The notes beneath the pieces were generated by a model that made no database searches, was not told the origin of the DNA, and was given only the letters and a program-made list of their open reading frames with translations. From the NCBI GenBank assembly GCA_018302785.1, contig JAGVZF010000034.1:1-57417 (forward strand): DNA of 57,417 bases, given 5' to 3'. The position numbers and the translations under genes are program-made. This document shows, piece after piece, positions 1 through 9,888 of this stretch (position 1 is the first letter of the stretch; each line of letters begins with the position of its first letter). Source of the stretch: Candidatus Woesearchaeota archaeon. Its GTDB lineage: Archaea > Nanobdellota > Nanobdellia > SCGC-AAA011-G17 > JAGVZF01.

Positions 1-149
1 ATCCATTTTATCTTTCTCTTGTTAAGTTTCTTCATAAGAACCTGCTCTACAGCAGGTCTTATCTTTTTTACCGAGAGGACATTATTTCTGGATAAGACAA
101 ATTAAATCAAAACAGAAAAATTTATATTGAATGAATAAGTATCTAATTT

Positions 150-356
150 ATGCGTAAAAAGCAAGATAATACATTATTCATCTTTATAATTTTAGTCATA
201 TTACTATTTATACTTCCTCTTACTTTTAACACACCAGAAAAATTAGGTATTCAAGCATCTCCACCAAAAGAAGCTTTAGCAGGATCAATAGTTCTGGTAA
301 CTCTAGCATTAATAATATATTTCTCAGAAAAAACATATAAATACAGTGTAGATTAA
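150..356 (+). CDS. Small two-TM membrane protein, unknown function
   Basis: 68-aa ORF with two hydrophobic segments, no recognised domain. Confidence 0.5.
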   Translation: MRKKQDNTLFIFIILVILLFILPLTFNTPEKLGIQASPPKEALAGSIVLVTLALIIYFSEKTYKYSVD

Positions 357-359
357 AAT

Positions 360-430
360 GCGTCGGCGGAGATTTGAACTCCGGTCATCGGCTTGGAAGG
401 CCAATATTCTAACCACTGAACTACCAACGC
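360..430 (-). tRNA. tRNA-Gly (anticodon TCC)
   Basis: Reverse complement GCGTTGGTAGTTCAGTGGTTAGAATATTGGCCTTCCAAGCCGATGACCGGAGTTCAAATCTCCGCCGACGC folds as a cloverleaf; anticodon loop CTTCCAA, T-loop GTTCAAATC. Confidence 0.93.
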
Positions 431-467
431 ATAATAAAAGATCCAGAATTAAATATTATAAATCTTT

Positions 468-2900
468 CTAATCACTTTTTTTCTTGAATAAATAAAATCC
501 ACCAAGAAGGATAACTAAAATAACTATATTTAAATTACTAAAAAATGGTATATAAACTTCTCTTACTAAAGTACATTCTTTTGCAACAGTAGTTGAAACT
601 GGTGGATCAATAGGTGGATCTGTATCAACTATTGTTGTAGTCTCTTGATAAGTTCCAACATTGTCACCATTGCCATCATCTTGACATTCTGTTTTTGTCA
701 AAATAGTTTGTAATCCGGGCTGTATAGATAAACAAGCAGTACAATCATTACTACATTTAAAATAAGGTGGACTTGCACAATAACTATTAGGAGGATCACA
801 AATCTCTCCAATACTAGGCTCTAAAATATTATTGCCACATCTTCCTGCACATCCTGAAATATTAAACATGCACTGATTTGGATAACCATACTTAATACAG
901 TCTAATGTTCCACTTAAATATCCTAAATTACCACAACTCTTATTATCTAAGTCATGCCCAGGAATATTATTATCTAAACATCCATTAGGACCACAGTCAC
1001 ATTCTTCATTAATATCAATATCTTCATTCCAACATATTCCTCCATTAATATTATCAACTTGAATCCAATTACTAGAATTTATTCCAGAGCCAGTAATTTC
1101 ATTTATTTCTCCAACAAACATATATTCTAAATCATAATTCCCATCTTCAATAGTTTCATTAATATCATTAGGAGCATGATATTCAGTTGTCCATGTACTG
1201 CTTACAAATTGCTCATTACCAGCACTTAAATTAACATCTCCAGGAACATTATTTAATAAAGGTGGTAGTAAAACTTCTCCTGTTGAATTTCCAGTCATAT
1301 TATTAACTTCATTAATTAAGAAGTGAACATGCAAAGTATCACAATTTCCTATTGCTTTAACTCTAAACCTCAAATTCATAATTCCATAATGTAATAACGC
1401 ACCTTTATCATAAACATAATTATCATCAGTAGGATGTATTATACTAGCTTCTGCTAACGTACAACTACTTGGATTAACAACATTAACAGGAGCACTAATA
1501 TCTAGATTTCCTGTTTTTGCATGTACATTAGTACTTCCAAATTGAGCACCAGTAAACTTAACTGTAGTATCTCCATTTTTAGTTAAATTACTTAAAATAT
1601 TGACATTTCCAATATTAGTATTATCAACACTAAAGTAAATTATAGTCCCATCTGGTGCAGCATTTCCATTAGTTAAACAATTAGGAAATGGATTATTATT
1701 AATACAAGCACTAACTTGGACTTCAGCTTCTCCATTTACAAAAATAAAGCTTGGATTAATATTTATTTGAATTCCAGTTATACTAGGTAATGTATAATAA
1801 ACATTTTTAGTCCCATCTTGATTAGCAACATCACTTACAGCTCCCCCAATAATATACTTAATTTCATTTAAAGAAGCACTTGAATGTTTGTATCTAGAAA
1901 CTCCATTAGGCAATGCGTTATTTAAAGTAACATCACTCCATGTAGGATTAACATTATCAAAACAAGCTCCATATATTTTATTTCCATAACTTATATATCC
2001 ATATTTTCCAATACAAGAAACTCCATAACTTAAAATTGAACTAAAACTAGCATGATTCTTAATAGTTGCAGGTAAATTATTGCCTTGAACCCAACATCCA
2101 GGATCTCCAACATTATTACAAGAACTTCTCATATCACTTAATTTTTTTCTGTAAACTGTATTTCTAACACCATTATTATTTTCTCCTCCAAATAGATAAA
2201 CATATTTTACAGAATTAATTTCAATTATCTCTGCTGTATGCCTTGCTAACTCAATATTATTAATTCCATCTAATGTTATAGGAGTTGCAGTAGTCCATTG
2301 GTTAGAGAATCCTCCTGTAGAATTAATTTGATTCCATCTTACACTACTTACATAATTTCCAGGAATCCTACCACCTATTAAATAAACAACATTTCCATCT
2401 AAAACAGCAGCTAAATCTCTAACATCATTTTGATTACATCCATCACCAATAGTATTATCTAAATTGTAATATCCAAAACTCCAGTCAGATAATTCACCAG
2501 AGATATGATCTACTATTTTTGCATACTGTATTTGATTAGTACATCCACTTCCTGCAATAACATAAATATAAGCATCATTTCCATCTTCATAAATTAATGA
2601 TGCTTGATCTGCAGTGTCTGCCAGTCCAAAATTATTTCCAACATTCCAACTTAATATATTCCCATTAGGTTGAATTTCACTAATGTAGATTAAACTATCA
2701 CCACCACTTCCTGTATTAGAATCTCCATTTATAACATATAAAAAAGTCTTTCCTGTTACAGGACTTCTATAAGCTAAACTAGAGTGCATTACTCTGTTAC
2801 TGGGAAGTAAGCTTGTAGTTTCCTGCCAAGTTAATGAATAAACAATTGAAGAAGAATAAATCAAAATAACAAAATATAATATAAATATATAAACCTTCAT
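468..2900 (-). CDS. Secreted surface protein: signal peptide, Kelch-like/beta-propeller N-terminal half, Ig-like and Cys-rich (CGNxxxE..GExCDxP) modules, C-terminal IPFF-TM-Lys anchor
   Basis: Signal peptide, repeated blocks such as VYLIGGR / YVYLFGGENNNG / KYIIGGAVSD, Cys-rich modules, C-terminal TM plus KKKSD. Confidence 0.7.
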   Translation of the reverse strand: MKVYIFILYFVILIYSSSIVYSLTWQETTSLLPSNRVMHSSLAYRSPVTGKTFLYVINGDSNTGSGGDSLIYISEIQPNGNILSWNVGNNFGLADTADQASLIYEDGNDAYIYVIAGSGCTNQIQYAKIVDHISGELSDWSFGYYNLDNTIGDGCNQNDVRDLAAVLDGNVVYLIGGRIPGNYVSSVRWNQINSTGGFSNQWTTATPITLDGINNIELARHTAEIIEINSVKYVYLFGGENNNGVRNTVYRKKLSDMRSSCNNVGDPGCWVQGNNLPATIKNHASFSSILSYGVSCIGKYGYISYGNKIYGACFDNVNPTWSDVTLNNALPNGVSRYKHSSASLNEIKYIIGGAVSDVANQDGTKNVYYTLPSITGIQININPSFIFVNGEAEVQVSACINNNPFPNCLTNGNAAPDGTIIYFSVDNTNIGNVNILSNLTKNGDTTVKFTGAQFGSTNVHAKTGNLDISAPVNVVNPSSCTLAEASIIHPTDDNYVYDKGALLHYGIMNLRFRVKAIGNCDTLHVHFLINEVNNMTGNSTGEVLLPPLLNNVPGDVNLSAGNEQFVSSTWTTEYHAPNDINETIEDGNYDLEYMFVGEINEITGSGINSSNWIQVDNINGGICWNEDIDINEECDCGPNGCLDNNIPGHDLDNKSCGNLGYLSGTLDCIKYGYPNQCMFNISGCAGRCGNNILEPSIGEICDPPNSYCASPPYFKCSNDCTACLSIQPGLQTILTKTECQDDGNGDNVGTYQETTTIVDTDPPIDPPVSTTVAKECTLVREVYIPFFSNLNIVILVILLGGFYLFKKKSD

Positions 2901-2938
2901 TTTTCCTCTTTTATTATAATGATAAAATTAATTGAAAT

Positions 2939-5206
2939 TTAAACCTTTCTAATTCTCTTTTTATTTTTAGTTTTTACAAAGAAATAATAAATTGAAATTA
3001 ATGCCAAAACCATTAAAACATTTAATGGAGTAAAAAATGGAATATCTACTTCACTTATTAATGTACATTCTTTTGGTGTAGTTCTTTGAGTTCCTGGAAT
3101 TGCTTGATTAGTAATAATATTAACTTGTACAATAGTTTCATCATAAACTCCTACATTGTCTCCATTGCCATCATCCCTGCAAGGGGTTCTTGTTAAAATT
3201 GTTTTAGTATTTCCATCTAAGCCAATACACCTCTTACAGTTACTATTACAAACTAAATAATTAGTATTACTACAATAACTTCCTGGAGGATCACAACCTT
3301 CATCTCCTTCTACATCACCATCTCCGCAAACAGGATTTCCAGGACCTCCACCTCCGCCAGTAGTACATTGTGAAGTGTCAAATTCACATTGTTGACTTGA
3401 ATAGCCTGCATCATAACAATCTAATTGTCCCCCTGTAAACGGAGGTACATGATTTATACCTGTACATTGCTTACCATTTAAATCATCTCCCGGGGGATTT
3501 AAACAATCTCCATCAGGACCACAATCACATTCCTCATTTTCACTTGCTTGAATAATACCATTACCACAATTTGGTTTAGCCTCATCATTAACTTGAATCC
3601 AATTATCTGCATCTCGTGTTATACTTGAATCTTCCATCACAGTTGCAGTAAATGTATATTCAATATCTTCATCTTCTGGAGCAACATCGCCAGTTCTATA
3701 CTCAGTTCTCCATGTTGCCAAATATTCTTGATTGCCATTATCCAAATTAATTGGAGCTAACCCAGTTATATATTGACTTGAATCTTTAACGCCTGCATTC
3801 TCATTAAAATCAAAAATTTCTAACTTTAATCTTTTTGAACCACAATTTCCTTGAGTATAAACTCTTAACCGCACATTTTGATCTTTATTTAGTGTTTCAC
3901 CATCAGGATATACATAATTATCATCTGTTGGGTGAATAATATGAGCTTGTACAATCCTACATTGTGTTGAATAAGGCGGTAATTGAATATAATTAGTAGA
4001 TCTGACTGCATTACCATCTACTACTGCTTTAAATGCATATTCCCATTCCAAATCCCCACCAGCACCATCTTCTATCGCATCACCTAAATCAAATCTATGT
4101 TGCACAGTCCATATTCTATCTATAGTTTGTGGATTCTGATTAATTGTAACTAGTGGTGGCGGACTAGTAAACACACTTACATCATTTTCCTCTGTTGCTG
4201 GCCCAGGAACAATATTGTCCATTTCCCATATTTGATAATTTACATTTTTTCCAACACAATTATTTGCAGTAAATCTAAACTTGACATCGGTACCTGCTAA
4301 AACTACCTGTCCAGAAGGTATTATATTTCCTTGAACAGTTGTATCTCTAATTTCTACATTACTTATAACACAACTAGATTGTAGTGTAACTGTAATAGTT
4401 TTTAATCTATTGACACTTCCAGCGATTGCGTGAATATCTCCACTTCCTGGCTGATTCCCAGAAGTAAAGGTTACCGTTGCTATCCCATTTACAGTTTGAG
4501 CAGATCCAGAACTTAGACTTCCAATATTTGCACCTATAGGTACAATATTAGCAATATTAAAATTAACAACAGTACCATCTGGTGCACCATTTCCATTCGC
4601 AACACAATTAATATCTAAATCATTATTAATACAAACAGTAGCTCTTACAGCAGCTGTATTACCTCCAATTTGTAAAGTATCAGGATTAACACTTAAGTGA
4701 ATTTGGCTTATACCAGAAGCTATTGGACCTGGTACTGAACAGCATACTTTTGTTGAATAAGGACTACTACAATCTCCAACATGAGCATTAGTTATAGAAG
4801 ATATTTCAGCCACACATTTATAAGTAGAACCTAAACTATTACAATCTGTTGCATATAAACAGCTAGCAGAAGTACCATCATTAGTAGATAAACAAGCTTT
4901 TTGATTATAATTACCCATACTATTTTCTTCAACATGAGCATTAGTTATAGAAGATAATACTAAAACAGTAGCTCCATTAGCTTGACATGTATTCATTAGA
5001 TTAGATCCTGTACAACAAACTAATGTCTGATAGTTATTTTGACTAGCCAATTCAGCATGAGCATTTGTATTTCCAGATGCTTTAAACAATAAAACTTCCC
5101 CAGAACTACAACTAGATTTAAAAGAACAACTATTTAATTGAGCAGCATCTACAAAACTAAGTATTAAAAAGCTAAAAATAATAAAAATTAAGAAAAATTT
5201 TCTCAT
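2939..5206 (-). CDS. Secreted surface protein paralogous to the adjacent 810-aa protein; N-terminal Cys-rich TNAH[AV] repeats, shared Ig-like/Cys-rich stalk and IPFF-type C-terminal anchor
   Basis: Three TNAHAE/TNAHVE/TNAHVG repeats; IIHPTDDNYVY, ECDCGP and DDGNGDNVG blocks shared with the 468..2900 product. Confidence 0.7.
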   Translation of the reverse strand: MRKFFLIFIIFSFLILSFVDAAQLNSCSFKSSCSSGEVLLFKASGNTNAHAELASQNNYQTLVCCTGSNLMNTCQANGATVLVLSSITNAHVEENSMGNYNQKACLSTNDGTSASCLYATDCNSLGSTYKCVAEISSITNAHVGDCSSPYSTKVCCSVPGPIASGISQIHLSVNPDTLQIGGNTAAVRATVCINNDLDINCVANGNGAPDGTVVNFNIANIVPIGANIGSLSSGSAQTVNGIATVTFTSGNQPGSGDIHAIAGSVNRLKTITVTLQSSCVISNVEIRDTTVQGNIIPSGQVVLAGTDVKFRFTANNCVGKNVNYQIWEMDNIVPGPATEENDVSVFTSPPPLVTINQNPQTIDRIWTVQHRFDLGDAIEDGAGGDLEWEYAFKAVVDGNAVRSTNYIQLPPYSTQCRIVQAHIIHPTDDNYVYPDGETLNKDQNVRLRVYTQGNCGSKRLKLEIFDFNENAGVKDSSQYITGLAPINLDNGNQEYLATWRTEYRTGDVAPEDEDIEYTFTATVMEDSSITRDADNWIQVNDEAKPNCGNGIIQASENEECDCGPDGDCLNPPGDDLNGKQCTGINHVPPFTGGQLDCYDAGYSSQQCEFDTSQCTTGGGGGPGNPVCGDGDVEGDEGCDPPGSYCSNTNYLVCNSNCKRCIGLDGNTKTILTRTPCRDDGNGDNVGVYDETIVQVNIITNQAIPGTQRTTPKECTLISEVDIPFFTPLNVLMVLALISIYYFFVKTKNKKRIRKV

Positions 5207-5207
5207 T

Positions 5208-5816
5208 TTATGACGTTTGTATCATTGTCGCACAAAATAATTGTTGAGATTTTATTTCCTTCAAGTAAAATTGACCTGGAGATACACATTCACATTCACA
5301 TGTATCTCCATCTGAACAAGCTCCAGAAGAGCTACTAGTACAAGATTCTGAACCCTGTGCAATTGTCCCACCACTACATTCTGGGTATAAATTACCATTG
5401 CAACCCCATTGACAAGTTGCAGATGATTGACAAAAAGAATTACAATTACTAGCACATTGGGCAGCACTACATCCAGTATATCTTTTTGATATAGAACCTT
5501 GACCCGGACATGCAGTTTGTTGTGTTGTGCAAATACCATTATTTACACAAATCTTTGGAGAATTAGTCCCCATATCTTTAAAACTAATATCTTGACTGTC
5601 TATTCTATCTGCATCCAATCCCGAGCTAATCCCATCATTATCTCTAGTCCATATTGTAGATGGATTAGGCAACCCTTGAACCTCTGTATATGTATGTCCA
5701 AACTCAGAAGGATTATTTGTACCATAAGCTAATACAAAAATAACAGCTCCAAAGCCAATTAAAAATAGAGTTAATATATATAAATGCCTTTTCTCAATTT
5801 TAAAAGTAAATTTCAT
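5208..5816 (-). CDS. Small secreted Cys-rich protein, N-terminal TM, tail-fibre-like DNDGxxSGLDADRID motif
   Basis: N-terminal hydrophobic segment, many Cys, SGLDADRIDSQ resembling the LDADxLDG motif of fibre proteins. Confidence 0.5.
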   Translation of the reverse strand: MKFTFKIEKRHLYILTLFLIGFGAVIFVLAYGTNNPSEFGHTYTEVQGLPNPSTIWTRDNDGISSGLDADRIDSQDISFKDMGTNSPKICVNNGICTTQQTACPGQGSISKRYTGCSAAQCASNCNSFCQSSATCQWGCNGNLYPECSGGTIAQGSESCTSSSSGACSDGDTCECECVSPGQFYLKEIKSQQLFCATMIQTS

Positions 5817-5861
5817 ATTCCCACCTCATTTTTTCCATCATAAAGCTAATAATTACCTTAT

Positions 5862-8390
5862 TTAAATCTTTTTCTTTTTAAAGGCATAATCTATTTGCTT
5901 TCTAGTCCAACCTTGTCTTAATAATACTAAAATAATTTTGTCTTTTTTAATACCTTTTGCTAAACTTTGATTAATATAATTCTTTAAATTATAGAAATCT
6001 TGGGTATTATTAAATAAAGAACTTTTCTCCTCACTACTATTTTCTTTTTTAATAAATCTCTTTAAATTTCCAGGTCCATCTGTAAAGAATAAATAATAAA
6101 TAATTAAAACAACAAACAAAATAATAATATATAGTATCCAATTTATTTTTACTTTCCTACAATCAACAGGACAACTATCAGCAGTCTCACTTTCACTACA
6201 AATATTATCTCCACATTCAACTTCATTTATAACATCTTCCTTATTAGCTCTTAAAAGAAAAGTCTTTCCATAACTTGTTATATCATCACCTTTATAAGAA
6301 TAAGCGATTTCACCACCCCCAAGATTCTCAAATAATAAAGCAATATTTTCTTTATCTTGTGTAGCCCCTCCATTGATAACATTAACAAGTTCTATATTGT
6401 TCACAACATCACTTAAATCCTCAACAACTAAGTAATTATCATCAAAATTTAACTCTTTTTTAACAACTACATAACTATCATCTGCTCCTCCTATATAAGT
6501 AACTTCAACTAATACTATTTTACCTTGTATTAGTAAATCTTTATTATAATTATAAACTTCATTTACAGAATCTTTACTATATTTACTTACAATATCTCTA
6601 TTAATATCATCAATTAAAGGATAAATATTTTGTTCTTCAACCTTAACATTTATTCTACTAGGAATAACATTTCTTATATTTCTTACAGAATCATAAATCC
6701 TAGTATATCTAGACTGATTAGTTTCATTTCCTAAAGACCTAAATTCATTTTCTAATAAATTCAAATTATTTTTTGAGCTGTCAATTATATCATTAAATCC
6801 TAATAAATCATAAAATTCAAATATTTCTGGAGTTACATTTGCAAAATAATTTTCAGCGTCTCTAATTTTAAGTCTTGTATCATTAATATAATCTCCTAGT
6901 GAATTTTCATATCCTACAACTTTAACATTAATAGTTTCTAAATTACTTTTAGCTCCTGTTGTATCTGTAACTATTAAAGAAATTGTATAATTCCCATAAC
7001 TAGCAAATGAATAATTAGTTACAGCCCCAAATTTTGTTATATTTCCAAAATACCATGTATAATTAGTAATATTTCCAAGAGTTGATGTTGAGTCTCTTCC
7101 ATCAACAATAAAAGATTCTCCTAATCCAACTCTTTCCGAATTAACTCTTATTCTTGCAATTGGGATTTCTCTTACAGAAAAATCAATAGAATTAGAATTA
7201 ATTCCATTAAGCATTAACTTTAATGAATAATTTCCTCTTGTTAAAGGAGTTCTTAATGAATTAAACTTATTTAAGTTTAATCTAGCAATTCCATTATAAG
7301 ATAAAGAATCTCCAATAGAATTTAATTTATACATCCTATCAAATTTATTAACAGAATCCATTCTTACTAAAACACTTTGTATGTTAAAAGTAGAACTTCC
7401 TTTAGTGTAAAATGCAATAGGAACTATACATAAAGTGTCAGCACATCTGTTTAAATAATCTTCAAATCTATTTTTAATTTTCTCATTAGTGATTGATACA
7501 AATCCATCCAATTCATCTGAATATTTAACAGGTCTTACACTTAAATAATAGAAATTAGAAACGGCTCCAAATTTCTTTGGCAGTTCATAATAAACAGTAC
7601 CTGCAAACCCAGTCTTAGAATAAATACATACCCTATAATTTCCATCAATTATATTAGTAATATTTACTGTACAAGAAGTAATATTATAATTATTATTGTT
7701 TAATAAACTTTCATCTGCATCACACTCTTTAGTATCTAAGCTTAAATACAAATTACCCCCATCAATAATCTTCTTTGCTTTAGCATATAATATGATATCA
7801 ATACTATCATAAAGTTCATTCAAACTTAAATTCAAGTCTTCACAAAATCTATCTATAGAATTTCCTCTTAAGTCAACAGAACTATCAGGAGTTTGATTTA
7901 TAGAAAATCCATTTTGAGTAACTTCATTTTCTAAGCCAATCCTTTCTCCTTTTAGAGCCCAATCAAAAATTCTATCATCACCAACATCTAATTTTAACTT
8001 TACATTACTTCCAGTTAAATTAATATAAAATTGATTTACAGTAGCTAAACTAGATGGAATTGAAAACCCAAATAATTTCATAGTATCTATATTAAAGCTA
8101 CCACTACTAAAAGAATCTCCATCAAACTGATAATTCCTAGAAATAACACTATAATTTACTCCATTAGCATTAAAAAAATCAGATATTTTTATGATGCTTA
8201 CGTTATTATTATTTATTAAAGCTAAAATACTAGAATTTGTACTAACATTTTGGCCTAAACTTAAATTTAAATATCCATTAAAACTTTGATTAGTACTATA
8301 CAAATTTGAATCTAAAGCTAAATTTAAATCTATGGCATAAACAGAATCTATAATCAATAACAAGAATAAAAATACTACTCCTCTTTTCAT
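5862..8390 (-). CDS. Large secreted surface protein with PKD domain and C-terminal TM followed by a cytoplasmic UBA-like helical tail
   Basis: Signal peptide; PKD-like VDGRDSTSTLGNITNYTWYFGN...YGNYTISLIVTD; CGDNICSESETADSCPVDC motif; C-terminal TM then LLRQGWTRKQIDYAFKKKKI. Confidence 0.7.
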   Translation of the reverse strand: MKRGVVFLFLLLIIDSVYAIDLNLALDSNLYSTNQSFNGYLNLSLGQNVSTNSSILALINNNNVSIIKISDFFNANGVNYSVISRNYQFDGDSFSSGSFNIDTMKLFGFSIPSSLATVNQFYINLTGSNVKLKLDVGDDRIFDWALKGERIGLENEVTQNGFSINQTPDSSVDLRGNSIDRFCEDLNLSLNELYDSIDIILYAKAKKIIDGGNLYLSLDTKECDADESLLNNNNYNITSCTVNITNIIDGNYRVCIYSKTGFAGTVYYELPKKFGAVSNFYYLSVRPVKYSDELDGFVSITNEKIKNRFEDYLNRCADTLCIVPIAFYTKGSSTFNIQSVLVRMDSVNKFDRMYKLNSIGDSLSYNGIARLNLNKFNSLRTPLTRGNYSLKLMLNGINSNSIDFSVREIPIARIRVNSERVGLGESFIVDGRDSTSTLGNITNYTWYFGNITKFGAVTNYSFASYGNYTISLIVTDTTGAKSNLETINVKVVGYENSLGDYINDTRLKIRDAENYFANVTPEIFEFYDLLGFNDIIDSSKNNLNLLENEFRSLGNETNQSRYTRIYDSVRNIRNVIPSRINVKVEEQNIYPLIDDINRDIVSKYSKDSVNEVYNYNKDLLIQGKIVLVEVTYIGGADDSYVVVKKELNFDDNYLVVEDLSDVVNNIELVNVINGGATQDKENIALLFENLGGGEIAYSYKGDDITSYGKTFLLRANKEDVINEVECGDNICSESETADSCPVDCRKVKINWILYIIILFVVLIIYYLFFTDGPGNLKRFIKKENSSEEKSSLFNNTQDFYNLKNYINQSLAKGIKKDKIILVLLRQGWTRKQIDYAFKKKKI

Positions 8391-8425
8391 ATCTAAATAC
8401 TGAAATTTTTTATTTATAAACCTTA

Positions 8426-8941
8426 TTATTTATTTTTAATTATAGTTTTTCCTTTTTTATTAGGCATTATAATAACTTCATAATCTTTAAATTTATCCTT
8501 TATATTTTTATCCTTAAAATATCTATCCAGAACTAAAGCTAAGGCACTGACTTCACTATGTGGTTGATTTATTACACTTAAATTATAATCCACTAAAGAA
8601 TAAACTTCTCCAGGAACTTTTTCTCCACCTACAATAATTAATAAATTTTTATCTTTAATTTTATCTATTAAATCTTCAAAATTTTCTCCATAAACAGTTA
8701 AATGAACCTTAATCCCATTAAAAGACTTTATAAAACTTCTATAATTCTCTATATATTTAATAGAAAAATTTCCTCCAAATTTCTTAACTACTTTTTTAAT
8801 ACTTTCTTCAAATTTACTGTCTTTTTGACCACTATAATATAAATTATCAGCTAAAAAGGCTCTTGCAGCCAAAGCTAAATGAGTGTCTAATCTATAGTCT
8901 CTATGTATTCTATGGCCTATCTTTAAAACAGAAACTTCCAT
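8426..8941 (-). CDS. trm56: tRNA (cytidine(56)-2'-O)-methyltransferase, aTrm56 family
   Basis: RIHRDYRLDTHLALAARAF and IIVGGEKVPGEVYSLVDYNLSVINQPHSEVSALALVLDR match the archaeal Trm56 SPOUT family. Confidence 0.88.
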   Translation of the reverse strand: MEVSVLKIGHRIHRDYRLDTHLALAARAFLADNLYYSGQKDSKFEESIKKVVKKFGGNFSIKYIENYRSFIKSFNGIKVHLTVYGENFEDLIDKIKDKNLLIIVGGEKVPGEVYSLVDYNLSVINQPHSEVSALALVLDRYFKDKNIKDKFKDYEVIIMPNKKGKTIIKNK

Positions 8942-8991
8942 AAAACTACTAATTAAAAAGATTTTTAAATTGTTTCTTTCTCTTTTTATTC

Positions 8992-9888
8992 ATGAATTTT
9001 AGATCTAAAGTAGAAGCATCTTTTGAAAAGAACTATAAAAAGTTCATTTTTATACCTCTAGCAATATTAATTATTAGTATAATTCTAATCTTTATTCAAT
9101 ACCAAAGAACAGGAGATTTTCTTTACAAAGACATAAGCCTTAAAGGAGGCCTTTCAATAACAATAAACACAAACAATGATATAGATTTAAATGATCTAGA
9201 ATCAAAAATAACTTCTAAGTTCTCAAGTGCAGAGGCAATTGCCAGAAAATTAACAGATTTTAGCACAGCCCAGATTACAGGTATTAATATAGAAGCTTCT
9301 GGTGTAGAAGAAAAAGATCTTAAACCATTTTTAGAAGAATATTTTGCTTTAAAATTAACAAATGATAACTACTCAGTAGAAGAAGTTGGGGCCTCTTTAG
9401 GTTCTTCATTTTTTAAAGATTTAATTATATCTTTAATATTTGCTTTTATATTTATGGCAATTGTAGTATTTGTAATATACAGAAAATTTATTCCAGCTAT
9501 TACTGTAATATTAACAGCTTTAACTGATATAATTGCCACCTTAGCTGTAGTAAATTTACTTGGGATAAAAATTTCAACTGCTGGAATAGCAGCATTTCTA
9601 CTTTTAATAGGTTATTCAATAGATTCTGATATGCTATTAACAACTAAAATACTTAGAAGAAAATCTTCTTCTGCAATTTCTGAAATGTATAATGCAATGA
9701 AAACTGGTTTGATGATGACAATAACTACACTCGTAGCATTAGCTTTAAGCCTAATATTTACAAACTCAATTGTTATAAGGCAAATATTTAGTATAGCTCT
9801 AATTGGACTAATCATAGACATAATTGCAACTTATTTAGGCAATGGTCCTGTGTTATTATGGTACGCAAAGAAACATGAAACTAAATAA
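8992..9888 (+). CDS. secF: Protein-export membrane protein SecF
   Basis: SecF architecture; GYSIDSDMLLTTKILR and following TM helices; overlaps secD. Confidence 0.88.
   Translation: MNFRSKVEASFEKNYKKFIFIPLAILIISIILIFIQYQRTGDFLYKDISLKGGLSITINTNNDIDLNDLESKITSKFSSAEAIARKLTDFSTAQITGINIEASGVEEKDLKPFLEEYFALKLTNDNYSVEEVGASLGSSFFKDLIISLIFAFIFMAIVVFVIYRKFIPAITVILTALTDIIATLAVVNLLGIKISTAGIAAFLLLIGYSIDSDMLLTTKILRRKSSSAISEMYNAMKTGLMMTITTLVALALSLIFTNSIVIRQIFSIALIGLIIDIIATYLGNGPVLLWYAKKHETK

Noticed and set aside
5261-5539. 92-aa ORF overlapping the 202-aa Cys-rich gene in another frame
   Set aside because: Same-strand alternative frame of a well-supported gene; composition looks like a frame artefact with no recognisable domain.
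9612-9821. Antisense ORF within secF
   Set aside because: Shadow ORF opposite a strongly conserved gene.
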